From NCBI GenBank assembly GCA_020344755.1, contig CP070829.1:171095-235094 (forward strand): a stretch of DNA of 64,000 bases, read 5' to 3'. Below the pieces are notes generated by a model, which worked only from the letters and a program-made list of their open reading frames with translations, made no database searches and was not told where the DNA came from. The position numbers and the translations under genes are program-made. Below, in pieces: positions 35,394-44,189 of this stretch. The DNA comes from Gemmatimonadales bacterium. GTDB taxonomy: Bacteria; Gemmatimonadota; Gemmatimonadetes; Longimicrobiales; Gaopeijiaceae. Every line of letters starts with the position of its first letter. Position 1 is the stretch's first letter.

Positions 35394-36320
35394 ATGCGAT
35401 ACTTGACCGTTCTGGTTCTGGCTTTGTCCGCCTGCGTGGGTGCCGAAATCCCGCAGGGCCCTTCGACCCTGGAAACCCCCTTCGGAACCCTCTGGTACGA
35501 CGTCGAGGGAGAGGGCCAGGGGACTCCGGCGATCCTCCTTCATGGGGGGCCGGGTTTCAACAGCTACTACCTGAATCCCATGCGGGCGCTGGGGGCCGAC
35601 CGGCCGGTGGTGCTCTACGACCAGATCGGGAGCGGCCGCTCCACGAGCTCCACGGGCCCCTCGGACTGGACCGTCGAGAACTTCGTGGCGGAGTTGGAGA
35701 CGCTCCGTTCGGCGCTGGGGCTCGAACGAGTGCACCTGATCGGACACTCCTGGGGCACCATCCTGGCGGCGGAGTACTGGCGCGCGCATCCGGAGCAGGT
35801 GGCCAGCATGGTCTTCATGAGCCCGGCCCTCTCGATTCCGGCCTGGCTCGCCGACGGAGACACGCTCCTGATGACCCTGCCCGACTCGATCCAGCAGGTC
35901 GTGGCGGAGCACGAAGCCGCCGGCACCTTCGAGGACCCGGCGTACCAGGCTGCCGTGGGAGTGTTCTACGAAGCGTATCTCGCCCGTTCCCTGCCGTGGT
36001 CCGAGGACGTGGACAGCGCCTTCGCCTTCGCCAACCTCGACATCTACGGCACCATGTGGGGGCCCAGCGAGTTCACGGCCACGGGCACGCTCCGGGACTA
36101 CGACGCATCCCCCTGGCTCGGTGAGATCGACGTACCAGCCCTCTTCACCACTGGCGAGTTCGACGAGGCACGCCCGCCCACGGTCCGTCGGATCGCGGCG
36201 CTGGTTCCGGGCTCGGAGATGGAGGTGATCCCAGGCGCGGCGCATCTCACCATGCACGACGCCCCGGAGGCAACGAACCAGGTGGTCCGGGACTTCCTCC
36301 GGCGGGTCGACGGGCGGTAG
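35394..36320 (+). CDS. proline iminopeptidase-like alpha/beta-hydrolase lipoprotein
   Basis: A 308-residue alpha/beta-hydrolase of peptidase family S33. A lipoprotein signal (LALSAC, Cys14) leads to ILLHGGPGFNSYYL (oxyanion HGGPG, 50-54), VVLYDQIGSGRS and the nucleophile elbow IGHSWGT with Ser119. The acid Asp lies in the GEFDEARPP region and the His in PGAAHLTMHD. S33 enzymes of this type remove N-terminal proline or other residues from small peptides. Anchoring in the envelope would place it outside the cytoplasm. There is no strong ribosome site; CAGGTT lies 6 nt before the ATG. Confidence 0.88.
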   Translation: MRYLTVLVLALSACVGAEIPQGPSTLETPFGTLWYDVEGEGQGTPAILLHGGPGFNSYYLNPMRALGADRPVVLYDQIGSGRSTSSTGPSDWTVENFVAELETLRSALGLERVHLIGHSWGTILAAEYWRAHPEQVASMVFMSPALSIPAWLADGDTLLMTLPDSIQQVVAEHEAAGTFEDPAYQAAVGVFYEAYLARSLPWSEDVDSAFAFANLDIYGTMWGPSEFTATGTLRDYDASPWLGEIDVPALFTTGEFDEARPPTVRRIAALVPGSEMEVIPGAAHLTMHDAPEATNQVVRDFLRRVDGR

Positions 36321-36403
36321 GAGGGAGGTCGAGTCGGACGGGCCTGCTCCCGAATGCTGGATGCGAGGTTGACTCGGGCGCGATACCCGCCGCATCCGGC
36401 GCG

Positions 36404-38815
36404 TTATCCGCTGCAGTCGGCCGCCTGGGAGTACATCGCCGCCCGGTCCGGTCGTCCCCACGCCTCGTAGAGCGCGGCGAGGCGTTCACGCGCCTGCTCC
36501 GTCCTTGCCGCGCCGCAGCCCGGGTCCACCTCGAACGCCTGGATGGCCTGGAGAAGGGCAGCCTCCCCTTCGCCGTACCGGCCCACCGCCGTGAGGCAGA
36601 CCCCCTGCATCGAGCGCCCCACGGCTACACGGAAGCGGTCCCCTTCCTGTTCCAGGACCGGGATGGCCTCCGCCAGGAGCGCGGCACCTTCCCGGGACTC
36701 GCCTCGGACCTCGCAGAGGAAGGCCGCCAGGAGCCGCTTACTATCCGCCACGACGGACCCGCCGTCCCCGAACAGTGAGAGGCGGAGAGCCAATGCTTCT
36801 CGATAAAGGTCCTCGGCCTCGTCGTATCGGTTCTTCCGGAGGTCCAGGAGGAGCGCCAGGTTCGCCGTGATGGTGGCCAGTTGGGACGATCTCGGTGCCC
36901 GTGCCTGAAAGAGGGTGCGGGCCCCTCGGTAGAGCTCGGCGGCTTCGTCGTACTGGCCCATGTCGTCGAGGAGGTTGGCCAGGTTGTTCATGCTGGACGC
37001 CACCAGGCCGGCCTCGGGACCGTAGAACGATCTCCTGGCGTCCAGGGCCCGCCGGAGGAGCGACTCCGCTTCGTCGTACCTTTCCTGGTCCACGTACATG
37101 GTTCCCAGGGCGTCCCACACCTCTGCTAACGCGCCGGGGTCCGCCCCCGAGCGCTCGCGGATGTCCAGTGCCTCCCGGAAGGCCGAGTCGGCGGCGTCGA
37201 AGTCCCGGCGGTCCTTGGCCAGGATGCCGAGCCCCATGAGGGTGACGGCCACGTCGGGGTGCGTATCGCCTAGCGTCTCCCTGCGCATGGCCAGGGCGGT
37301 GCGGAAGAGGGAGTCGGCTCGGGAGAGGCGCCCCTCCGCACGTTCCAGCTGTGCGAGCTGGTCGAGGCTCTCCGCCAGCTCGGGGTGCGGTCCTTGGTAC
37401 AACTCCGTACGGATCTCCAGGGCCGACTCCAGGAGGTCCCGGGCCGCTTCGTACTGGCTCAGCTTGAAGTAGGTCACACCGAAGGTGCTCTTCACCGAAG
37501 CCTCCACCTCCGGCTGCCCCTCCAACTCCGCAATCCTCCCCGAAGCCACGTCCAGGGCCGCCACCAACGTCACCTCCGGGCCTGCTCCCTGGAACGGATC
37601 GGAGACCCAGATCGTCTCGCGCAGGAACTCCTCGGCAGCGGTGGCCCGGGCCAAAGCGCGGCGCGCGCCTGCGGCCATGACCGACACTGCGACCGCCGAG
37701 GCGATCACCAGGAGTACGGCCGCTGCCGTCATCCCCACACCGACCCGGTGACGGCGCACGAACTTGGCAGCCCGGTAACGCGCGCTCGGCGGGCGGGCGA
37801 GGACCGGCTCGTTCCGTAGGCAGCGCTCGAGGTCCAGGGCCAGGTCATTGGCCGTGGCGTAGCGGCGGTCCCGGTCCTTCTCGATGGCCTTCATGGCGAT
37901 CCAGTCCAGGTCGCCCCGGAGCTTGTGCCGGAGGCCCCGGGGGTCGGTCCGCCGGAATCGCGCGATGGCGTCCTGGGTAACGCCCTCCAGCGTGCCGTAC
38001 TTCGTGCTCGGCCGGGGTGGGTCTACGTCCCTCATCAGGAGCTTCGTCATGAAGCCCGCGACCCCCAGTTCATTGGGATCCTGAGGGAGTCGTCCCACCA
38101 GGAGCTCGTAGAGCAGGATGCCCAGGCTGTACACGTCGGCCCGGGTATCCACGTCCAGACCGGTGGCGCCTGCCTGCTCGGGGCTCATGTAGGCGGGCGT
38201 CCCCAGCGCCTGTCCGAAGCCCGTGACCAGGGTCCGCTCGGTGAGGCGAGCTCCGGTGGCTTTGGCCACCCCGAAGTCGATCACCTTGGGACGCGGCACG
38301 CCGTCCTGCTCGGATACCAGGACGTTGGAGGGCTTCAGGTCCCGGTGGATCACCCCCTTCAGGTGGGCGTGCTGCACCGCGTGACAGACCTCCACCACCA
38401 GCCGGACCCGGTCCTCGATGGAGAGCTTCCGGGCGTCGGCGTAGTCCTTCAGGGACTCACCGTGGACCAGCTCCATGACGAAGAAGGGACGCCCCGACTC
38501 GGTGCTTCCCGCGTCCAGGACCTGGGCGATACCCGGGTGCTCCATCACCGCCAGGGCCTGACGTTCGGCCTCGAATCGCGCCAGCACCTCCCGGGAATCC
38601 AGCCCGGGCTTCATCACCTTGAGGGCCACCCGACGGGTCATGGGAAGCCGCTGCTCGGCCTCGTACACCACACCCATTCCGCCCTCGCCCAGGACACGGA
38701 GAATGTGGTAGGGGCCAATGACCTCGGGATGAACGGGACCCACGGAGGCGTGGTTCGAGCCGGGGCGCTCTCCGGAGGCTCCGGCCGAGGGATTCGCCGA
38801 GTCGTTGGAGTTCAT
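36404..38815 (-). CDS. membrane Ser/Thr kinase with TPR sensor region
   Basis: An 803-residue kinase of the type often found in Planctomycetes and Gemmatimonadota. After a Ser/Asn/Gly-rich N-terminus the catalytic domain starts at GPYHILRVLGEGGMGVVYEAEQ with a complete glycine loop. VALKVMKPGLDSREV, VIHRDLKPSNVLV, VIDFGVAKATG and GTPAYMSPEQAG follow. The juxtamembrane WIAMKAIEKDRDRRYATANDLALD is family-typical. One membrane helix (VGVGMTAAAVLLVIASAVAVSVMA) precedes about nine tetratricopeptide repeats (for example ADSLFRTALAMRRETLGDTHPDVA). AGGAGGTC lies 10 nt before the ATG at 38815, so I rejected the in-frame start at 38875. The TPRs probably bind partner proteins outside the membrane. Confidence 0.93.
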   Translation of the reverse strand: MNSNDSANPSAGASGERPGSNHASVGPVHPEVIGPYHILRVLGEGGMGVVYEAEQRLPMTRRVALKVMKPGLDSREVLARFEAERQALAVMEHPGIAQVLDAGSTESGRPFFVMELVHGESLKDYADARKLSIEDRVRLVVEVCHAVQHAHLKGVIHRDLKPSNVLVSEQDGVPRPKVIDFGVAKATGARLTERTLVTGFGQALGTPAYMSPEQAGATGLDVDTRADVYSLGILLYELLVGRLPQDPNELGVAGFMTKLLMRDVDPPRPSTKYGTLEGVTQDAIARFRRTDPRGLRHKLRGDLDWIAMKAIEKDRDRRYATANDLALDLERCLRNEPVLARPPSARYRAAKFVRRHRVGVGMTAAAVLLVIASAVAVSVMAAGARRALARATAAEEFLRETIWVSDPFQGAGPEVTLVAALDVASGRIAELEGQPEVEASVKSTFGVTYFKLSQYEAARDLLESALEIRTELYQGPHPELAESLDQLAQLERAEGRLSRADSLFRTALAMRRETLGDTHPDVAVTLMGLGILAKDRRDFDAADSAFREALDIRERSGADPGALAEVWDALGTMYVDQERYDEAESLLRRALDARRSFYGPEAGLVASSMNNLANLLDDMGQYDEAAELYRGARTLFQARAPRSSQLATITANLALLLDLRKNRYDEAEDLYREALALRLSLFGDGGSVVADSKRLLAAFLCEVRGESREGAALLAEAIPVLEQEGDRFRVAVGRSMQGVCLTAVGRYGEGEAALLQAIQAFEVDPGCGAARTEQARERLAALYEAWGRPDRAAMYSQAADCSG

Positions 38816-39043
38816 GGGCCGACCTCCTGGCGGCGACCGCGCGTCCGCCGACTCCGGGCGCTTCCGACGCAGCAACCCGGATCGGAGCCGCGGCCGACAG
38901 GGCCTTCCCGAAAGTGAGGCAGGGCCGGGGGGACGGCAATGACCGGACAGCGGATCCGCATGAGTCAGCGGCCCGGGCGCGCGCGCCCTTCCGCCCCCGG
39001 GAGGACCGCCGTGTGGAAAGAGGCGCCGGACCGGCGCCCGGCC

Positions 39044-40621
39044 CTATTCTCTCCGCTTCATCTCCAGCTCGTGGAACCAGAGGTCGTCGTTGGGGACGTC
39101 CAGCTTCATCTCCGTGACCTCCCCGAACTCGTCCAGGACGAAGGTGGCGGTCCCCTGTCCGAACCAGGCCAGCGTCTTCCGCCACCGGATGATGAAGGTG
39201 TCGTAGTGGAGGTGTTCCAGGTCCGCCACCAGGTCGGGGTTCGGGAGGAGCCGGAGGACCAGCCCGCCGTTCTCCTCGGTCACCGTGGCATCTCCGTACA
39301 TGGGCCCGCCGTAGGTTCCGGCGTACCCCTCCGGCGGGAGCGAGGGTGAAGTGCCGGGCACCCGGTTCTCCTCCGGGGCCCGCTGCCGGGCCTCGAAGCG
39401 TTCCCGGGAGCTGAGCCAGCCGGGGAGGGCGTCTCCGGCCCAGTCCTTCTCCTCCCCGCCCAGGTAGGCGTCCAGGACCCGGTAGGCCAGCGGCGTGGCC
39501 AGCCCCGTCATCCCGTTGGTGAGGACCACGACTCCCAGACCCTCCTCCGGCACCAGCACCACCCGGGAGTACATGCCGTCGTAGCCGCCACCGTGGCTCA
39601 TGACCTTCCGGCCCAGGTAGTCGTTCAGGCTCCACCCCATGCCGTAGCCCCGGAAATGCGTGGACGGGTACTGCCGCGCGTATCCGGGGCTCACCGCCAT
39701 GGGATTCAGAACGTTCCACATCTCCTGCTGCCGTGCCGGGTCGAAGAGCCGGACCCCATTCCACTCGCCACCGGCAAGTTGGGCCCGCATCCACAGGGAC
39801 ATGTCGTGGACGCTGGAGATGATCCCCCCTGCGGCGCCCATGGCGTCCCAGTTGTACCACTCGATGGGGATCGTCTCACCGGCCACGTACTTGTGGGGAG
39901 TCGCCACGTTCGCCATCCCGGCGAGGTCGTCGGTGGAGGTCACCGAGCGGCTCATCCCCAGTGGCGCGAAGAAACGGCCCTCCACGTAGTCGTGCCAATC
40001 CTCGCCGCTCACCGCCCGCAACACCTCTCCCGCTGCGATGAACATGAGGTTGGTGTAGCCGTACCCGTCCCGGAAGGAGAAGGCGGGCTCCAGGTACCGG
40101 GCCCGGCGCACCACCTCCTCGGCGGAGTAGCTCGTCCCGTACCAGAGGAGATCCCCGGAGTAGGTGCCGAGCCCCGCCCGGTGCGAGAGGAGATCCCGGA
40201 TGCGGATCTCCTGCGTGACGTAGTCGTCGTAGAGCCGGAACCACGGAAGGTGGTCCAGGACCCGGTCGTCCCAGGACAGGTGCCCGGCGTCCACCTGCTG
40301 GGCCAGGGCCGCAGCGGTGAAGGCCTTGGAGTTCGAGGCGATGGCATAGAGGGTGTGCTCGTCCACGGGGGTACTGCCGCGGACGTCCGCCACTCCGTAC
40401 CCTTTCTCCAGCACCACCTCCCCGTCCTTGACGATGGCGACGGAGAAGCCCGGGAGCGGCCATGCCCCGAGGGCCTCCGCGAAGTAGGCGTCCAGGGCGC
40501 CCACGTCCACCTGTTGGCCCGTGACCGGGAGCGCTCCCGGGAGGAGTGCCCAGAGGACCAGGAAGGGAAGGTGGTGCGGACGAGGGCGCCGGCGGGTGGG
40601 GTGAGGCGCGGGGCGGGCCAT
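39044..40621 (-). CDS. secreted beta-lactamase-fold serine hydrolase
   Basis: A 525-residue class C beta-lactamase/esterase-type protein. A twin-Arg-containing basic start and hydrophobic stretch (HLPFLVLWALLPGALPV) act as signal. The SxxK motif is SNSK (Ser96-Lys99), the second motif is YTN, and HGGGYDG is the third (HxG in place of KTG). The region after about residue 420 is a DUF3471-like beta domain (GYAGTYGGPMYGDATVTEENG). Such enzymes are penicillin-recognising peptidases, esterases or D-amino-acid amidases; a true beta-lactamase is unlikely from the HGG triad and the extra domain. GGAGG is 7 nt before the ATG. Confidence 0.9.
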   Translation of the reverse strand: MARPAPHPTRRRPRPHHLPFLVLWALLPGALPVTGQQVDVGALDAYFAEALGAWPLPGFSVAIVKDGEVVLEKGYGVADVRGSTPVDEHTLYAIASNSKAFTAAALAQQVDAGHLSWDDRVLDHLPWFRLYDDYVTQEIRIRDLLSHRAGLGTYSGDLLWYGTSYSAEEVVRRARYLEPAFSFRDGYGYTNLMFIAAGEVLRAVSGEDWHDYVEGRFFAPLGMSRSVTSTDDLAGMANVATPHKYVAGETIPIEWYNWDAMGAAGGIISSVHDMSLWMRAQLAGGEWNGVRLFDPARQQEMWNVLNPMAVSPGYARQYPSTHFRGYGMGWSLNDYLGRKVMSHGGGYDGMYSRVVLVPEEGLGVVVLTNGMTGLATPLAYRVLDAYLGGEEKDWAGDALPGWLSSRERFEARQRAPEENRVPGTSPSLPPEGYAGTYGGPMYGDATVTEENGGLVLRLLPNPDLVADLEHLHYDTFIIRWRKTLAWFGQGTATFVLDEFGEVTEMKLDVPNDDLWFHELEMKRRE

Positions 40622-40948
40622 TCGAACCTCCGGAGATGCGTGACTGGAGTCCGGAATCTACGGTGGGGACCGTCGGCGCGCGTGTCGGGAGGGTCCCCGT
40701 CCCGGCGTGGTGCCACGTCCGGACACGGCCCACGGGAGCCGGGGTGAACGCCCTGAGGCTCATGCGCTCTCGGCTGGGCAACGCGGTGGGGATGCGGGAG
40801 CTCCTGGTCACCGTGCACGACACCACCCTGGCGCAGCTCGAAGCGGAGGCCCGCTGAGCGACGGATTGCGTGGCCTGCCAGGCCCCCCGCAAGATGCCCC
40901 CACTGTGGCTTCCCGCCTCGCCTTCTCGAACCTACCCCGGAGTACCCC
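40622..40948. other. 327-nt intergenic region without a supported gene
   Basis: This gap separates the divergent serine hydrolase (minus) and BNR protein (plus). A 37-codon open frame, GTG 40744 to TGA 40857, reads ALRLMRSRLGNAVGMRELL and could be a gene remnant, but it lacks a ribosome site and recognisable similarity. I see no RNA gene or clear hairpin. Confidence 0.5.
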
Positions 40949-43900
40949 GTGCGACGACTGCTCCTCGCTCTCCTTCTTCCCCTCCTGCCGCCCTCCGCTC
41001 CCGCGTCCCTGGGGGCCCAGGAGTCGCAAGAGCCTCCGGTAGACCCCGCGTTCTTCTCTGCTTTCAGCTATCGGAACGTGGGGCCGTACCGGGGCGGTCG
41101 GGTGACCGCCGTGGCGGGAGTGCCCCAGCATCCCTTCACCTTCTACATGGGAAGCACGGGGGGTGGCGTCTTCAAGACCGAGGACGCGGGCGTCGCCTGG
41201 CGGAACACCACCGACGGACAGCTCCAGGTGGGAGGGATCGGAGCCATTGCCGTCGCTCCGTCGGATCCCAACGTGGTGTACGTGGGCACCGGCTCGGCCG
41301 AGCCCCGGGGCAACATCTCCCCGGGAATCGGGATGTACCGGAGCACCGACGCCGGAAGGACGTGGACCTACATCGGGCTGCGGGAGGCCGGACAGATCGG
41401 GAAGATCCAGGTCCACCCCGACGACCCGGACCGGCTCTGGGTGGCGGCGCTGGGGAGCCTCTTCCGGGACAACGCGGAGCGGGGCGTCTTCCGCTCCCGG
41501 GACGGCGGTGCGAGCTGGGAGAAGGTCCTCTTCGTCAGCGATTCCACGGGGGTGGTGGACATCGCCATGGATCCCACCAATCCACGGATCCTCTTCGCCA
41601 CCGCCTGGCGGGCGAAGCGCCTGCCCTGGACCATGATCTCCGGGTCGACGGAGGGGGGACTCTACCGGTCGAAGGACGGGGGTGACACCTGGCAGCGGCT
41701 CTCGGCCGGGCTCCCCCAGGGCCTCTGGGGGAAGGCCGGCGTCGCAGTGTCGCCGGCCAATCCCCAGCGGGTCTGGGTCCTGGTGGAGGCCGAGGGCGAG
41801 GCTGGTGGGATGTACCGGTCCGACAACGGAGGCGACTCCTTCCGCCAGGTGAGCGCCGACCGGGGGATTCGGTCCCGGCCGTGGTACTACATGCGAGTCA
41901 CCGCCGACCCCCGGGACGAGAACACCATCTACGTGAACAACGTCCTCTTCTACCGCTCCCTGGACGGCGGGAGCACGTACACGCCCATTCCCACGGTGCC
42001 CCACCCGGACAGCCACATCGTGTGGATCAATCCGGACAACCCGGACATCATGATCGAGGGCGACGACGGGGGCGCCACGGTCACGCTGAACGGCGGGCGA
42101 ACCTGGTCCACCCAGCGGAACCAGGCCACCGCCGAGCTCTACCGCGTCACGGTGGATAACCAGTTCCCGTACCGGCTGTACGGGGCTCAGCAGGACAACA
42201 CCACCATCTCCGTGCCCTCCCGCTTGCCCGCCACGGTGGCGAGCGACTTCGAGCAGGAATTCCAGGTGGGCGGGTGTGAGAGCGGACACATCGCCGTGGA
42301 TCCCCGGGGACATGACATCGTCTATGCGGGGTGCTTCGGCGGGACCATCAGCCGGTACGACGTGCGCACCGGGGACACCCGGGAGGTGATGCCCTGGCCC
42401 CAGAACCAGATGGCACAGCGGGTCGGGGACCTGCGCTTCCGCTTCCAGTGGAACGCCCCCATCCGGATCTCGCCCCACGATCCGGACGTCCTCTACCACA
42501 TGTCCAATCACGTCCACCGTTCGCTCAACGGCGGCCAGACCTGGGAAACCCTGAGCCCGGACCTCACCACCGACGACCCGGAACACCAGGAGTTCGCCGG
42601 CGGTCCCATCACCCAGGACGGCACCGGTGTGGAGGTCTACGGGACCATCTTCGCCTTCGAGGAGTCGCCGGTGGAGCCCGGCGTTCTGTGGGCCGGGAGC
42701 GACGACGGGCTCATCCACGTCTCCCGGGACAACGGAGCCACCTGGACCGACGTGACCCCGAGCGGCTTCCCGGCGGGGGCCACGGTGAACACCATCGATC
42801 CCTCCGTCCACGGCGGCGGGCGGGTGCACGTGGCGGCCTACCGGTACCGGCAGGGAGACGCACGGCCCTACCTCTATCGCTCCGACGACTACGGACGGAA
42901 CTGGAGCCTGCTCACGGACGGGTCCAACGGGATTCCTCCGGAGCACTTCACCCGCGTGGTACGGGAGGATCCGGCACGACGGGATCTCCTGTACGCAGGC
43001 ACCGAGTTCGGGATGTACCTCTCCTTCGACGGCGGTGACCGCTGGCAGCCCTTCCAGCGCAACCTTCCGGTCACCCCGGTGACGGACATCCAGGTCCACC
43101 AGGACGACCTGGTCCTCTCCACCCAGGGGCGTTCCTTCTGGATTCTGGACGACCTCACGCCGCTCCACGCACTGGGTGACGACGTGTGGGGGCGGACCGC
43201 CACCCTCCACCGGCCGAAGGACGCGCACCGGGTCTTCTTCTCCGGCGGGCTCTCGCTGGGTGGAGGGGTCCGGGCCCAGAACCGTCCGGACGGGGCGCTG
43301 CTCCACTACACCCTCACCGAGGACGTCGAGGGCCCGGTGACCCTGACGGTCACCGACGCCGCGGGAGACACGGCCCGCACCTTCTCCAGCGAAGCCACCG
43401 AGGGGCCGGCATTGGGTGCCTTCGCCGCCCTGGCGGAGCTGTTCGGGCTCGGCGGGGGAGGTGCGCTTCTGCCCACGGCCCGGGGGACGCACCGGGTGGC
43501 TTGGGACCTGCGCTACCCGGCCCCGAGCCTTCCCGAGGGCGCCGTCATCTTCGGAACCCTCTCCCAACCCGTGGCCCCTCCCGGGGAGTACACGGTCACC
43601 CTGACGGTGAACGGCGAATCCCAATCCCAGGTGCTGCACGTCCTGCCCGATCCCAGGGACCAGGTTCCCCAGGCCGACTTCGTGGCCCAGTTCGACTTCC
43701 TGGAGGAGCTGGGAGCGATCATCCAGGAGGTGGCCGGCGACACCGATGCCCTCCGTTCGGTGCGGAGCCAGGTGGGATCCATCTCGGAGGTGGCGGTGGA
43801 TGCGGGGCTCTCCGATGAGGACCTGGCGCGGGTAGAGGAGGCGGCGGGAGGGATCACGGAGAAGCTCGGGGCCGTGGAGGAGGAGATCCTCCAGACCGAC

Positions 43901-44179
43901 AACCGGAGCTTCTACGATCCCCTGGACAACCCGGGGAAGCTCGTCTCGCAGCTCGCCTATCTCTACAACACGGTCGCTGGAGGTCTGGGGGTCTCCGCGG
44001 ACGCACGCCCCACCGACGCCGCGGTGGAGCGCCTCCAGGAGCTCCGTGGAGAGGTCGGGGCCGTGGAGGAGACGCTGGACCGGATCTTCTCCGAGGACCT
44101 GGCGGCCTTCAACAACCTGATCCGTGCCCTGGGGCTCGAGCCCGTGGTGGTGGATCGAAACCGGCGTCTGATCAGCTAG
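40949..44179 (+). CDS. secreted BNR-repeat / sortilin (VPS10)-like beta-propeller protein, second paralogue
   Basis: A 1076-residue paralogue of the protein at 19736-23038. After a signal peptide (LLALLLPLLPPSAPASLGAQ), YRNVGPYRGGRVTAVAG opens the propeller. Asp-box repeats follow: KTEDAGVAWRNT, RSTDAGRTWTYIG, RSRDGGASWEKV, RSLDGGSTYTPI, RSLNGGQTWETL and VSRDNGATWTDV. A conserved inner stretch (QFPYRLYGAQQDNTTISV) and the C-terminal sandwich plus helical tail also match the paralogue. The acidic linker of the paralogue is absent; instead there is a short Gly-rich ELFGLGGGGAL loop. The start is GTG. The amidase follows after 10 nt, suggesting a joint secreted hydrolysis function, though no enzymatic residue is evident here. 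Confidence 0.88.
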   Translation: MRRLLLALLLPLLPPSAPASLGAQESQEPPVDPAFFSAFSYRNVGPYRGGRVTAVAGVPQHPFTFYMGSTGGGVFKTEDAGVAWRNTTDGQLQVGGIGAIAVAPSDPNVVYVGTGSAEPRGNISPGIGMYRSTDAGRTWTYIGLREAGQIGKIQVHPDDPDRLWVAALGSLFRDNAERGVFRSRDGGASWEKVLFVSDSTGVVDIAMDPTNPRILFATAWRAKRLPWTMISGSTEGGLYRSKDGGDTWQRLSAGLPQGLWGKAGVAVSPANPQRVWVLVEAEGEAGGMYRSDNGGDSFRQVSADRGIRSRPWYYMRVTADPRDENTIYVNNVLFYRSLDGGSTYTPIPTVPHPDSHIVWINPDNPDIMIEGDDGGATVTLNGGRTWSTQRNQATAELYRVTVDNQFPYRLYGAQQDNTTISVPSRLPATVASDFEQEFQVGGCESGHIAVDPRGHDIVYAGCFGGTISRYDVRTGDTREVMPWPQNQMAQRVGDLRFRFQWNAPIRISPHDPDVLYHMSNHVHRSLNGGQTWETLSPDLTTDDPEHQEFAGGPITQDGTGVEVYGTIFAFEESPVEPGVLWAGSDDGLIHVSRDNGATWTDVTPSGFPAGATVNTIDPSVHGGGRVHVAAYRYRQGDARPYLYRSDDYGRNWSLLTDGSNGIPPEHFTRVVREDPARRDLLYAGTEFGMYLSFDGGDRWQPFQRNLPVTPVTDIQVHQDDLVLSTQGRSFWILDDLTPLHALGDDVWGRTATLHRPKDAHRVFFSGGLSLGGGVRAQNRPDGALLHYTLTEDVEGPVTLTVTDAAGDTARTFSSEATEGPALGAFAALAELFGLGGGGALLPTARGTHRVAWDLRYPAPSLPEGAVIFGTLSQPVAPPGEYTVTLTVNGESQSQVLHVLPDPRDQVPQADFVAQFDFLEELGAIIQEVAGDTDALRSVRSQVGSISEVAVDAGLSDEDLARVEEAAGGITEKLGAVEEEILQTDNRSFYDPLDNPGKLVSQLAYLYNTVAGGLGVSADARPTDAAVERLQELRGEVGAVEETLDRIFSEDLAAFNNLIRALGLEPVVVDRNRRLIS

Positions 44180-44189
44180 GGAGGTAGAC

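Noticed and set aside
39044..40621. Serine hydrolase as a resistance beta-lactamase
   Set aside because: It has HGG in place of KTG and an added DUF3471-like domain, more typical of esterases and peptidases.
40744..40857. 37-codon open frame as a small gene
   Set aside because: No ribosome site, no homology I recognise, and it may be a decayed gene end. Recorded only in the intergenic note.
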